The notes: a model not told the origin generated them from the sequence alone. A stretch of 64,000 nt of DNA from Streptantibioticus rubrisoli (GCF_024436055.1 NZ_JANFNH010000001.1:124001-188000), one strand, 5' to 3'. Counted from the stretch's first letter, positions 44,956 through 53,180 are shown. Numbers and translations: made by a program.

Positions 44956-45501
44956 ATGAGACCCCGCACCATCCCCGGCAGCTCGGGAACCGTACGGCCG
45001 ATGCGGCTGCTCGGCGATCCTGTGCTGCGGTCGTCGGCCGCCGAGGTGACCGGCTTCGACCCGGAACTGGCGCGGCTGGTGGAGGACATGTACGCCACGA
45101 TGTACGCCGCCGACGGCGTCGGACTGGCCGCGCCGCAAATCGGTGTCCCCTTGCGGGTGTTCGTCTACGACTGCCCGGACGACGAGGACCGCCGCCACCT
45201 CGGCGCGGTGGTCAATCCGCGCCTGACGGAGGCGGACGGCGTGGTGGTCGGCGGCACGGAGGGCTGTCTGTCGCTGCCCGGTGTCACCGCCACCACCCCG
45301 CGCTTCGACCGCGCCGTTGTGGAGGGCTTCGACCCGCACGGCGAGCCGGTACGGATCGAGGGCACCGGGTTCTTCGCCCGCTGCCTGCAGCACGAATGCG
45401 ACCACCTGGGCGGCGAGTTGTTCACCGACCGCCTCACCGGGCTGCGCCGCCGCCGAGCCCTGCGCGCCGCCCGTCGCGCGCCGTGGGCCCGCGGCGGGTA
45501 G
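44956..45501 (+). CDS. def: Peptide deformylase
   Basis: 181 residues from ATG 44956. Removes the N-formyl group from nascent proteins. All three motifs are present: G-V-G-L-A-A-P-Q (54-61), E-G-C-L-S-L-P-G (102-109, metal Cys) and H-E-C-D-H (146-150). The second motif reads G-T-E-G-C-L-S-L-P, as in type I/III. Ends 7 bases before the convergent TetR gene. Confidence 0.95.
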   Translation: MRPRTIPGSSGTVRPMRLLGDPVLRSSAAEVTGFDPELARLVEDMYATMYAADGVGLAAPQIGVPLRVFVYDCPDDEDRRHLGAVVNPRLTEADGVVVGGTEGCLSLPGVTATTPRFDRAVVEGFDPHGEPVRIEGTGFFARCLQHECDHLGGELFTDRLTGLRRRRALRAARRAPWARGG

Positions 45502-45508
45502 GGCGCCC

Positions 45509-46150
45509 TCAGAACCCGGGGCTGCCCGGCACGTCGCCCGCCGCCGCGAGGCGGCCCCACAGCAGGTCGGCCAGATGGGCCACCAACTGGCCGCGCTCAC
45601 AGGGGCGTTCGGCCAGCCACCAGTCGCCTGCCGCGTGCATCATGCCGACGATGCCGTGGCCCCACACCCGCGCCAGCTCCTCGCCGTTGGGGCCGAGGTC
45701 GAGCCGTTCGGCGATGATCTTCGCCAACTCCTCACCGAGTCGGCGCAGTAGGGGCGCGGAGTAGCGGCGGGTGTCGAAGCCCTTCTCGGCGTCCGCGTCC
45801 TCGGTGGGATGCATCAGAAAGCGGTACACCTGCGGGCGGGCCTCGATGGCCGTCAGATAGGCGTCCAAGGTGGCCTCGACCCGGTCGCGGCGGGCACTGC
45901 GGGAGTCCAGCGCGGTGCGCAGGTTGTCCAGCAGCGCGTCGGTGTGCCGCTTGGCGAGTGCCCGGTACAGACCGCTTTTGTCGCCGAAGTGCCGGTACAG
46001 GATCGGCTTGGTGATCCCCGCCTCGGCGGCGATGGCGTTCATGGACGCCTCGGGTCCGTCGCGCAGCACCACCCGGTCCGCGGCTTCGAGCAGCTCCCGG
46101 CGCCGGTTCTCCGTCGCCTGCTGCTGGTCCAGTCGCTGGCTGGTCTGCAT
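45509..46150 (-). CDS. TetR/AcrR-family regulator
   Basis: 213 residues from ATG 46150. HTH: M-N-A-I-A-A-E-A-G-I-T-K-P-I-L-Y-R-H-F-G-D-K-S-G-L-Y. A ligand domain of about 150 residues follows, with W-G-H-G-I-V-G-M-M-H. Divergent from the acyl-CoA dehydrogenase gene, with a 23-bp perfect dyad between them, so it is very likely a repressor of that gene that responds to an acyl-CoA or fatty-acid derivative (inference from position). Confidence 0.88.
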   Translation of the reverse strand: MQTSQRLDQQQATENRRRELLEAADRVVLRDGPEASMNAIAAEAGITKPILYRHFGDKSGLYRALAKRHTDALLDNLRTALDSRSARRDRVEATLDAYLTAIEARPQVYRFLMHPTEDADAEKGFDTRRYSAPLLRRLGEELAKIIAERLDLGPNGEELARVWGHGIVGMMHAAGDWWLAERPCERGQLVAHLADLLWGRLAAAGDVPGSPGF

Positions 46151-46273
46151 CGAGCCTCCCCGCCCGTTCGATTCTCGCGCTGTGCGCAACGTACTGCATT
46201 TTCCGGTGAACGCCGCAATGCCCTGCGGCTTCCCGGCGGGCGGCAGGTGGCGCCTTGGTGCGCAAGCTGGCGG

Positions 46274-46313
46274 TTGACATCCCTACCGGCCGGTAACACA
46301 CTGCGTGTTACCG
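46274..46313 (+). promoter_or_regulatory. Promoter and TetR-type operator of the acyl-CoA dehydrogenase gene
   Basis: TTGACA (46274-46279) with a -10 region about 17 bases on (CACACT). A perfect 9-bp dyad CGGTAACAC-5-GTGTTACCG (46291-46313) covers the -10, and a 12-bp palindrome TACCGGCCGGTA (46284-46295) overlaps its left arm. The size and symmetry suit a TetR dimer. Confidence 0.6.
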
Positions 46314-46340
46314 TAAGTAACAAGCAGGTGGAGGGGAACG

Positions 46341-47567
<1,227 letters not shown>

Positions 47568-47610
47568 CGGGAAACACCTGGAGGCCACGCGTAGATAGCC
47601 GCTGAAGAAA

Positions 47611-47639
47611 GGGCCCTCCCAGAGCATCTGGGAGGGCCC
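47611..47639 (+). terminator. Strong hairpin just inside the left end of the element
   Basis: Perfect 13-bp stem GGGCCCTCCCAGA / TCTGGGAGGGCCC with loop GCA. It ends acyl-CoA dehydrogenase transcription and insulates the element from it. Confidence 0.8.
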
Positions 47640-47731
47640 ACAGGTGTCGCAATGGGGTGATCAAACAGCCGCTGGGGCCGGTGGGAGGAGTGGATCTGCT
47701 GGGCCCGCAACGGAGACAAGTGGAGCGCCGA

Positions 47732-47872
47732 ATGACCACCGTCCTGCCCGCCGCGATGTGCGCATGCTGCGAGCGGCCGATACGCGCCCGCGTGGTGTGG
47801 TGCTCGCAGACGTGCCGCAACCTCGACGACCCCCACGACGACCAGGGCGAGCCCGAGCCTGGGGATGACTGA
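47732..47872 (+). CDS. Small zinc-ribbon protein
   Basis: 46 residues from ATG 47732, GGAG 6 bases upstream. C-A-C-C-E-R-P-I-R then V-W-C-S-Q-T-C-R: two Cys pairs as in DUF2116-like zinc ribbons; the tail is acidic. Similar tiny proteins occur in actinobacterial mobile elements. Function unknown. Confidence 0.55.
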   Translation: MTTVLPAAMCACCERPIRARVVWCSQTCRNLDDPHDDQGEPEPGDD

Positions 47873-48061
47873 GGAGGGAACGCCTGGTCGTGTGATCACC
47901 CGTTTGGCGGCGTAGATTCTAAAAAACAAGACCTTCAGGTGTGTGCGGCAGAAGGCCCGCCACTGTTGCGGTCTTTGTCGCCCCGGCATTTTGCCCTCTC
48001 CGGTCAGCCACGCGGCCGAGTACGTGTCCGGCCGATCTCTCAGGCCTGTCAGGAGGGTTCC

Positions 48062-48405
48062 ATGCGCAGACGACTGATACCGGCGGCTCCATTTTGCGCT
48101 GTAACGTCGTCCCCCTTTCCTATGTGTCGTGTGGCTCTGTCGACGTTGGCCCCGGGGAAACCCTTTCTGTGCGGGTCACGAGCGACGCGACGGCACAGAC
48201 CGGGACGGTACAGGCCGCTGATTTCCAGGCATTCCTCAATGGCGCGAAGATCAAGGATGTCGGGCCAGTCATTAGTTCTGATCAAAAACCCCAAGTCATC
48301 TTGAAGAATCTTACGACCTCTACCGTGACGGTAACGATGCAAGCCAGTGCCGGCGGGTTGGATTTTGGGTTTCTGACAGGTGGCTACATCGTCACCGGTC
48401 CCTGA
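48062..48405 (+). pseudogene. Probable secreted protein gene with a frameshift
   Basis: AGGAGG and ATG 48062 open a basic, signal-like start (M-R-R-R-L-I-P-A-A), but that frame soon loses protein character. From about 48140 a different frame is convincing up to TGA 48405: V-G-P-G-E-T-L-S-V-R-V-T-S-D, ending G-F-L-T-G-G-Y-I-V-T-G-P, a beta-rich extracellular look. Joining the two needs one frameshift near 48135-48145. Alternatively a TTG at 48094 starts the second frame. Third-position G/C is low, marking it as foreign. No family recognised. Confidence 0.45.
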
Positions 48406-48460
48406 GCCTCCAGCGGCTCCATCGCGGACCTAGCCCGACGAGCTGCTCAGCTAGTCCCCC

Positions 48461-48504
48461 GACGCTGCGCCCCGGCCTCGATGACGAGGCCGGGGCGCAG
48501 CGTC
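48461..48504. terminator. Perfect 20-bp bidirectional terminator hairpin
   Basis: Arms GACGCTGCGCCCCGGCCTCG (48461-48480) and its exact complement (48485-48504), loop ATGA. Lies between a rightward and a leftward gene. Confidence 0.85.
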
Positions 48505-48554
48505 GTGTCAGCGTGCTCCTCCGAAGATCTCGTGGGTGCAGCTGACCGCTGCTC

Positions 48555-49133
48555 TCAGCTGTGTTTCATTGCCAGACAGCGGATGCCGAATACGTCGCCG
48601 TAGCGGTTGAAGTAGGAGACCAGGCTGTATCCCTGGGCGACGAGCGTCGGGTTGAGCCAGCGGCAGGCGGCGTGCAAGTCGATGGCGTAGTGGACACCGT
48701 TGTATCCGACGCATCGCCATCCCGCGACATTGTGTACGTCGAGAGCCGGGGTGTTGTACCCGAGGGCCTTACAGTAGCCGCCCAGCGGCATGTCGCTGGG
48801 GGATGAATAGTCGATCGCGTTGATCGCCCAGCAGCGTCCGCCCACGAACCGGACGTTGAAGCCGGCTCGCACCAGATCGCTGAACTGCCAGTCGCAGGCG
48901 GCGAACAGGTTCAGCGGCGTCCAGTACGCGCCGTTGTTGTAGTAACAGACCCAGGGGTTGGAATTGCCATTGTCGATCTTCTCGGCGCCCTGGTAGTGCA
49001 TCGCCTGGCAGTACTCATTGAGCTCCATGCCACCGAGGTCTCCCGTGGTGGCACTGGCCATGGGGGCCGCGACAAACAGGCACAGAACAGCACCAAGAAG
49101 GGTAGTGAATAATCGAGTACGAGTGCGAGACAT
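48555..49133 (-). CDS. Secreted protein with duplicated four-cysteine module
   Basis: 192 residues from ATG 49133. Signal peptide with R-T-R-T-R start, hydrophobic L-L-G-A-V-L-C-L-F-V-A-A and A-S-A cleavage near residue 28. The mature part is two copies of one module: L-x3-Y-C-x-A (Cys42 / Cys121), W-x-C-x-Y-N-G-like (Cys63 / Cys141), L-x-A-A-C-x-W (Cys80 / Cys157), R-C-x-A (Cys101 / Cys186). The eight cysteines probably form disulfides outside the cell. I recall similar single modules in other actinobacterial secreted proteins, but no function. Confidence 0.8.
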   Translation of the reverse strand: MSRTRTRLFTTLLGAVLCLFVAAPMASATTGDLGGMELNEYCQAMHYQGAEKIDNGNSNPWVCYYNNGAYWTPLNLFAACDWQFSDLVRAGFNVRFVGGRCWAINAIDYSSPSDMPLGGYCKALGYNTPALDVHNVAGWRCVGYNGVHYAIDLHAACRWLNPTLVAQGYSLVSYFNRYGDVFGIRCLAMKHS

Positions 49134-49361
49134 GTGTCCCCCTGTTGAGGTCGGGGCGGCTACTCGGGAAGAAAGCATGGGCACTCAGGCATCCAATAGG
49201 CTCCCGTCCCATATGCCAGCTGTCAAGGCCATGCCATATTGATCAGAAACTCAAAGTTTCTATTCGGCCTTCATCGTGCCGGGCTGGCCGCAGTGAGTCT
49301 CAGCGCTACGTTGTGCGGCCCCGAGTACGCGCGGCGTCTCGATCACCCGCCGTCCGTCCAG

Positions 49362-49673
49362 TTGCACGTGGCCGAGGGCATCCTCCGCGAATGGGGCTGG
49401 CAGCAGCAGCCTCACCACCTCCGAAACCGGCGCGGCGCCCGCTGCGTATGCGGGGCGATCTGCGCCGCCGTGGCGCTCGGCGTCGGCTCCGAGCACGCCG
49501 CACACCGGGCCGCAGGGCACGTCCTCCACGTCCTGCGTGACCGCGGCTGGCCACACCTGATCGGCGACTGGAACCAGCAGCCCGGGCGCACCCCCCAGCA
49601 GGCATATGGGAAGCCGAGCAAGCCCGAATCGAGGAGACCCGCTCCCGGGAGATCGCCAACTACCACGTCATGA
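49362..49673 (+). CDS. DUF6197-like protein, 3' end fused to foreign sequence
   Basis: The start is uncertain (TTG 49362 or GTG 49368; the frame is open from 49239). V-A-E-G-I-L-R-E-W-G-W-Q-Q, then C-V-C-G-A-I-C-A-A-V-A-L-G, then G-D-W-N-Q-Q-P-G-R-T follow the DUF6197 pattern found in Streptomyces and their phages. After R-T-P-Q-Q the family-like sequence stops. From ~49604 another frame encodes the linker of an Mrr-type nuclease, so a deletion seems to have joined two genes here. Confidence 0.5.
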   Translation: MHVAEGILREWGWQQQPHHLRNRRGARCVCGAICAAVALGVGSEHAAHRAAGHVLHVLRDRGWPHLIGDWNQQPGRTPQQAYGKPSKPESRRPAPGRSPTTTS

Positions 49674-50035
49674 GTCCGCGGCAGTTCGAAGAGGGCATCG
49701 CCTACCTATGCCAGCGAGACGGCTGCACGGACGTGCAAGTCGTTGGTGGCCGCGGGGACCTCGGAGCCGACGTGAAAGCCATAGCCCCCGACGGGCGCCG
49801 CATCGTCATCCAGTGCAAGCGCTACGGGCCGAGCAACAAGGTCGGCTCCGGGGACATGCAAAAGTTCGGCGGCACCTGCTACGCCTGGCACCGAGCCGAT
49901 ATCGCCGCGCTCGTGACGACCTCGACGTTCACCAAGGACGCCGCAAACTACGGGAGGAGTATGCGCATCGGCCTCTATGACGTCGACGCCCTCGCCGGGT
50001 GGGCCTCCCGAACCGGTCCGGCGCCCTGGCAGTAA
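49670..50035 (+). CDS. Mrr-type restriction endonuclease domain, N-terminally truncated
   Basis: 121 residues from ATG 49670. PD-(D/E)xK core: G-D-L-G-A-D-V (Asp34) and I-V-I-Q-C-K-R-Y (Gln48, Lys50), the Mrr/DUF2034 pattern. Full-length Streptomyces relatives carry N-terminal membrane helices and a coiled linker. Here the linker (A-E-Q-A-R-I-E-E-T-R-S-R-E-I) is readable upstream in frame to ~49604 but has no start codon. The catalytic domain is intact, but expression is doubtful. Confidence 0.7.
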   Translation: MSPRQFEEGIAYLCQRDGCTDVQVVGGRGDLGADVKAIAPDGRRIVIQCKRYGPSNKVGSGDMQKFGGTCYAWHRADIAALVTTSTFTKDAANYGRSMRIGLYDVDALAGWASRTGPAPWQ

Positions 50036-50061
50036 CCCGGCCGACTGTTGAGCCCATGCGC

Positions 50062-50078
50062 GGGGCTTTCGCATGCCC
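50062..50078 (+). repeat. Dispersed terminator-tail repeat, copy 1
   Basis: GGGGCTTTCGCATGCCC after the Mrr-like gene; one of four copies of GGGGCTTTCGCATGC in the element. Confidence 0.7.
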
Positions 50079-50130
50079 GAACCGACGCCCGTGACCTGCT
50101 GTTCGCCGGTATGCAGATCCAGGGGGCACG

Positions 50131-50265
50131 ATGGGGAAGCGTCGGCAGGTGCGGATCGCGTTAGTCGCCGTGAGCGTGCTGGTGATCGGAAGCCTGGCGA
50201 TACTGCGCTACGTGGCCACCCCGCTCATCGACTGGATCTGCCGCGACTTCACCCTCTACTGGTGA
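50131..50265 (+). CDS. Tiny membrane protein with a TTA codon
   Basis: 44 residues from ATG 50131 (AGGGGG upstream). Basic start M-G-K-R-R-Q-V-R, one hydrophobic helix (A-L-V-A-V-S-V-L-V-I-G-S-L-A-I-L), then W-I-C-R-D-F-T-L-Y-W. Codon 11 is TTA, rare in Streptomyces and dependent on bldA tRNA, so translation may be limited to late growth. Function unknown. Confidence 0.55.
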   Translation: MGKRRQVRIALVAVSVLVIGSLAILRYVATPLIDWICRDFTLYW

Positions 50266-50298
50266 GACCGCCTACCGCCGCCCCGCGCACCGTCGCGC

Positions 50299-50315
50299 GG
50301 GGCTTTCGCATGCCC
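50299..50315 (+). repeat. Dispersed terminator-tail repeat, copy 2
   Basis: GGGGCTTTCGCATGCCC preceded by CCCCGCGC, so it forms a CCCCGCGC/GCGCGGGG hairpin followed by CTTTCG: a working terminator for the tiny membrane gene. Confidence 0.75.
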
Positions 50316-50370
50316 GGGCATGGTCGCGGGCCGGGCGCATACTGGCCGTGAGAGCGCCGGGAGGCGGGCG

Positions 50371-50790
50371 ATGACTGATCCACTGGAGTTCCTGGTAGCG
50401 GCCCACGGACGGGCCGAGGAGATCGCACGGGCCCTACGCGATGACCTGTGGTGGCCGCCCGAAGCCGAACGTATCGAGGTCTACACAGACAGCAACATCC
50501 TGATCGCCGGAGCTGACGACACCATCCGGTGCCTGACCGCGGCCGCCGACCCGGCCGCAGTGCTACGCCGGATCGCCGCCGAACGCGAACTCCTCGCCCT
50601 GCACCAGCCGGAACGCGAGGCGTACATCTACCCGGACGTGGATGGGCCCGAGCCCGGTGTGCTCACAGTCGCCTGCAAGACCTGCGCCCAAGGTCAGCAC
50701 TACGACCTCCGACCCGAAGTGTTCCCGTGCCCCACGGTCCGGCTGCTCGCCGAAGCCTGGGGCTGGACGGAACAGGAGGAGCAGCGGTGA
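50371..50790 (+). CDS. DUF6221-like protein
   Basis: 139 residues from ATG 50371, GGGAGG 7 bases upstream. L-E-F-L-V-A-A-H-G-R-A-E-E-I-A-R-A-L at the start, D-P-A-A-V-L-R-R-I-A-A-E-R-E-L-L-A-L in the middle and C-P-T-V-R-L-L-A-E-A-W at the end fit the DUF6221 plan, common on Streptomyces plasmids and phages. A C-K-T-C pair is visible. Function unknown. Confidence 0.65.
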   Translation: MTDPLEFLVAAHGRAEEIARALRDDLWWPPEAERIEVYTDSNILIAGADDTIRCLTAAADPAAVLRRIAAERELLALHQPEREAYIYPDVDGPEPGVLTVACKTCAQGQHYDLRPEVFPCPTVRLLAEAWGWTEQEEQR

Positions 50791-50793
50791 CGC

Positions 50794-50808
50794 GGAGCTT
50801 TCGCATGC
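50794..50808 (+). repeat. Dispersed terminator-tail repeat, copy 3
   Basis: GGAGCTTTCGCATGC, one change from the others, directly after the DUF6221-like stop. Confidence 0.6.
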
Positions 50809-50859
50809 GAGCCGAGTAGTGAGACCCTAGGCCACAGGTTCGCAGCACCGGGGGACACT

Positions 50860-51030
50860 ATGACGAACCCATTCAAAGGCCGCCGCCGACCGATCCGCCG
50901 AATCCTCTACATACTGCTGGCCATCGGCCTGATCTGGCTCGCCTGGCACCCACACCACTGGCACACGGGCGGCGACCCCTGTAACCCCGTCGGTAGCTAC
51001 TACTGCGGATCGTCCAACTGGCAGTGGTAG
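50860..51030 (+). CDS. Tiny membrane protein with Trp/Cys-rich tail
   Basis: 56 residues from ATG 50860 (GGGGG upstream). Basic start with R-R-R, one hydrophobic helix (I-L-Y-I-L-L-A-I-G-L-I-W-L-A-W), then H-P-H-H-W-H and two Cys in G-D-P-C-N-P-V-G-S-Y-Y-C-G. Likely exposed outside the membrane with a disulfide or metal site. No family recognised. Confidence 0.55.
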   Translation: MTNPFKGRRRPIRRILYILLAIGLIWLAWHPHHWHTGGDPCNPVGSYYCGSSNWQW

Positions 51031-51302
51031 CAGCCTGTCGACCGCGGCATCATCGCCCGGGCGATCCATCGGCGGTCGAGCGACATGCGAACCGGTTTCA
51101 TCGTCGGCACCGCACCCAGCTGGGAACAGAGTTCGTCGAGGGCGGCGGCGCACTCCTCCCGCGTATCCGCGTGCCTCACCGCCATAACAGCAAGTGGACC
51201 ATGAAACCCGCCTGAGTGGGCCAATTGGTCACATCCGGGCGTTGTCGCGCACCAGGAGCACAATGGGCGCGGCACCCTCACGCAACCCGGGAGGCCCCGC
51301 GC

Positions 51303-51998
51303 GTGTCGACCCCGAGACCCTGCCCTGGCCTGTGCAACAACCCATGGCGCCGCGCAGAAACCGAACGCCACCCACGGCACCACCCACGACCTCCAGCCCA
51401 CCTGGGGCGACCCCGTCCACTGCGCACGCTGCACCCACCGCGCCCACACCGAACTCCTCACCGCCATAGGCTGGAGGCCGTCCACGGCACACGCGGCATG
51501 CCCACCGGCACCATCGGACGCCACCCCACCCACCCCGCATGGCCCGGACAAGCATCCCGACTCCTCACCGACCACATCCTCGGCGCCCTAGTCGAGTTGG
51601 AGGAGGGCATCCGCCAACTCCGCAGCCTCATCCGGAGGTCAGCCCGCGGACGGGAAGGCGCCACCGCGAACGCCGCGATGACGTTCCTCGCCGCACACCT
51701 GGATTGGGCACTGGCCCACCACCCGCTCGCCGTCGAGGTCCACGACCGGCTGTCCGGGAACCCGGCCGCGCAGATCCACGGCTGGCACCGCACAGCCCTA
51801 CGGTTCACCGCCCGGGACACAAGGCTGGAGCACCACCGTGTGCCGTGCCCCCGCTGCGAGTTGCTGGCCCTGTTCCGTGCGGACGGTGACGACTACATCG
51901 AGTGCCGGAACTCCAACTGCGGCCTGCTGTTGACCCCGGCGGAGCTGTTCGCGCACACCAAGGCCGTGGCCGTCGAGTACGCGCAAGCCGCCGCTTAG
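51303..51998 (+). CDS. Zinc-ribbon mobile-element protein with compensated frameshift
   Basis: 231 residues from GTG 51303, GGGAGG 6-7 bases upstream. Start S-T-P-R-P-C-P-G-L-C-N and end P-C-P-R-C-E-L-L-A-L... D-Y-I-E-C-R-N-S-N-C-G-L-L-L-T match a zinc-finger protein family of Streptomyces plasmids and phages. Between about 51366 and 51470 the family-like residues (P-T-W-G-D-P-V-H-C-A-R-C-T) are in another frame, so one inserted and one lost base seem to bracket this part. The frame stays open but the first zinc site is destroyed. Confidence 0.6.
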   Translation: MSTPRPCPGLCNNPWRRAETERHPRHHPRPPAHLGRPRPLRTLHPPRPHRTPHRHRLEAVHGTRGMPTGTIGRHPTHPAWPGQASRLLTDHILGALVELEEGIRQLRSLIRRSARGREGATANAAMTFLAAHLDWALAHHPLAVEVHDRLSGNPAAQIHGWHRTALRFTARDTRLEHHRVPCPRCELLALFRADGDDYIECRNSNCGLLLTPAELFAHTKAVAVEYAQAAA

Positions 51999-52084
51999 TT
52001 GACGAATGAACAGTGTTACGCGTAACTTCATCGGCAGGTACAGGTGTGCCCACCGATCCACAAGCCCCGAAGCCCCTCGGCTCT

Positions 52085-52100
52085 GGGGCTTTCGCATGCC
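52085..52100 (+). repeat. Dispersed terminator-tail repeat, copy 4
   Basis: GGGGCTTTCGCATGCC preceded by GAAGCCCC, giving a 7-bp hairpin with the repeat as its 3' arm; follows the zinc-ribbon gene. Confidence 0.7.
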
Positions 52101-52111
52101 AGGAGAGACCC

Positions 52112-52341
52112 GTGATCAGCATTGACGGAGACCTCGACCAACAACACACCCTCTCGACCACCGCCGAGGGGCCGGGGCAGCGGGCGTCGAGTCTGGTGTC
52201 ATCCGGATCTGGGCGCACCGCGGGCACCTCAAGCGCGCCACCTGCGAGAAGTGCCGCATCCCGAAGTACCGGGCCATCGACGTGGTGAAGGCCGAGAAGG
52301 CCACCCGGGAGCGCGCCCGCCGCACCTACAACGCCGCCTAG
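52112..52341 (+). pseudogene. Frameshifted small Cys/Lys-rich protein gene
   Basis: AGGAGA and GTG 52112 start I-S-I-D-G-D-L-D-Q-Q-H-T-L. From ~52197 another frame carries a convincing end: W-A-H-R-G-H-L-K-R-A-T-C-E-K-C-R-I-P-K-Y-R-A (one C-x-x-C pair) with stop TAG 52341. Each half alone ends abruptly, so a single frameshift near 52185-52200 has probably broken the gene. It resembles small zinc-binding proteins of Streptomyces phages. Confidence 0.5.
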
Positions 52342-52385
52342 ACAGCCGCGCTTTCGCCCTGGATCACCTGATGGGAGGTGACCCG

Positions 52386-53180
52386 GTGCGTCGTCGCCTC
52401 GCCGCCGTTGGTCTGATGGTCGCCGCACTCCTCGGACTCAACGCCGCCCCTGCTCCAGCCGCTCAACACGGCTTCCGCCTGATCTTCGCCGACGGGTTCA
52501 ACCAGCGCACACCGCTCGGGAGCTTCTCCGGCTGCGACCACAACGACGACACCCCGCAGGTGTACCGCTCTGGCCTGACCGGCAGCATGCGCGCGAACTG
52601 GTGGGCCTACCCCGCGGGTTGGCCGGACACCGCGACCCAGCGCGGCTACCCGGTCGGCGGCTACTACGACCCCGTCACCACCCTGTGGGTCGTACCCTCG
52701 CCGTGGGGCGACGGGCAGTCGCACATCCGCATGTGGCGCGGCTCGTCCGGCCCGGTCCACTCCGCGACCGTCGTACCCAAGGCCGCCATGGGTCTCAAGT
52801 ACGGGGCCTACCAGGAACGGTGGCGCGTCTCCCACGTCGCCAAGGGTTACAAGAGCGCCCACCTGCTGTGGCCCGTGTCGAACTCGGACCAGTGCTCGGA
52901 GAACGACTTCCCGGAGTCGGAGGGGGACACGCAGGTCGCCGGGTTCATGCACCCCTCCAACTACGGCGAACAAGTAGCCGTCGACACCGGCCAATCATGG
53001 GGACGCTGGCACTTCCTGCTGCGGTTCACCGAGGGCAACGTTCCCGACCTGAGTGATGCCCTTGACACTGGAAGAGGTCGATGGGAGCCCGCAGCTGAAC
53101 AGCCGGACCTGCGGAACCGTGCACGCCGCGGGTGGGTGGCGGTCGCCGTAAATCGAAACTTCGTTCACCCTGTTGGGTGA
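52386..53180 (+). CDS. Secreted GH16-like protein, C-terminally altered
   Basis: 264 residues from GTG 52386 (GGGAGG upstream). Signal peptide R-R-R-L-A-A-V-G-L-M-V-A-A-L-L with A-P-A-A-Q cleavage. The concanavalin-like body holds E172-N-D-F-P-E177, the E-x-D-x-x-E catalytic pattern of GH16 glycosidases. After W-G-R-W-H-F-L-L-R-F-T-E-G-N-V-P the sequence becomes Arg-rich and unlike the family, so the 3' part was probably replaced by a deletion near the right end of the element. Activity uncertain. Confidence 0.65.
   Translation: MRRRLAAVGLMVAALLGLNAAPAPAAQHGFRLIFADGFNQRTPLGSFSGCDHNDDTPQVYRSGLTGSMRANWWAYPAGWPDTATQRGYPVGGYYDPVTTLWVVPSPWGDGQSHIRMWRGSSGPVHSATVVPKAAMGLKYGAYQERWRVSHVAKGYKSAHLLWPVSNSDQCSENDFPESEGDTQVAGFMHPSNYGEQVAVDTGQSWGRWHFLLRFTEGNVPDLSDALDTGRGRWEPAAEQPDLRNRARRGWVAVAVNRNFVHPVG

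Noticed and set aside
47930-48062. Riboswitch-like words (GCCACTG; ATCTCTCAGGC) before the low-GC3 gene
   Set aside because: They recall cobalamin and glycine aptamers, but the required partner blocks (GGAGAG; the B12 box) and their order are missing.
51000-51185. 61-residue leftward frame (M-A-V-R-H-A-D-T-R-E-E-C...)
   Set aside because: It has some protein character but no ribosome site and overlaps the tiny membrane gene; too weak to list as a gene.
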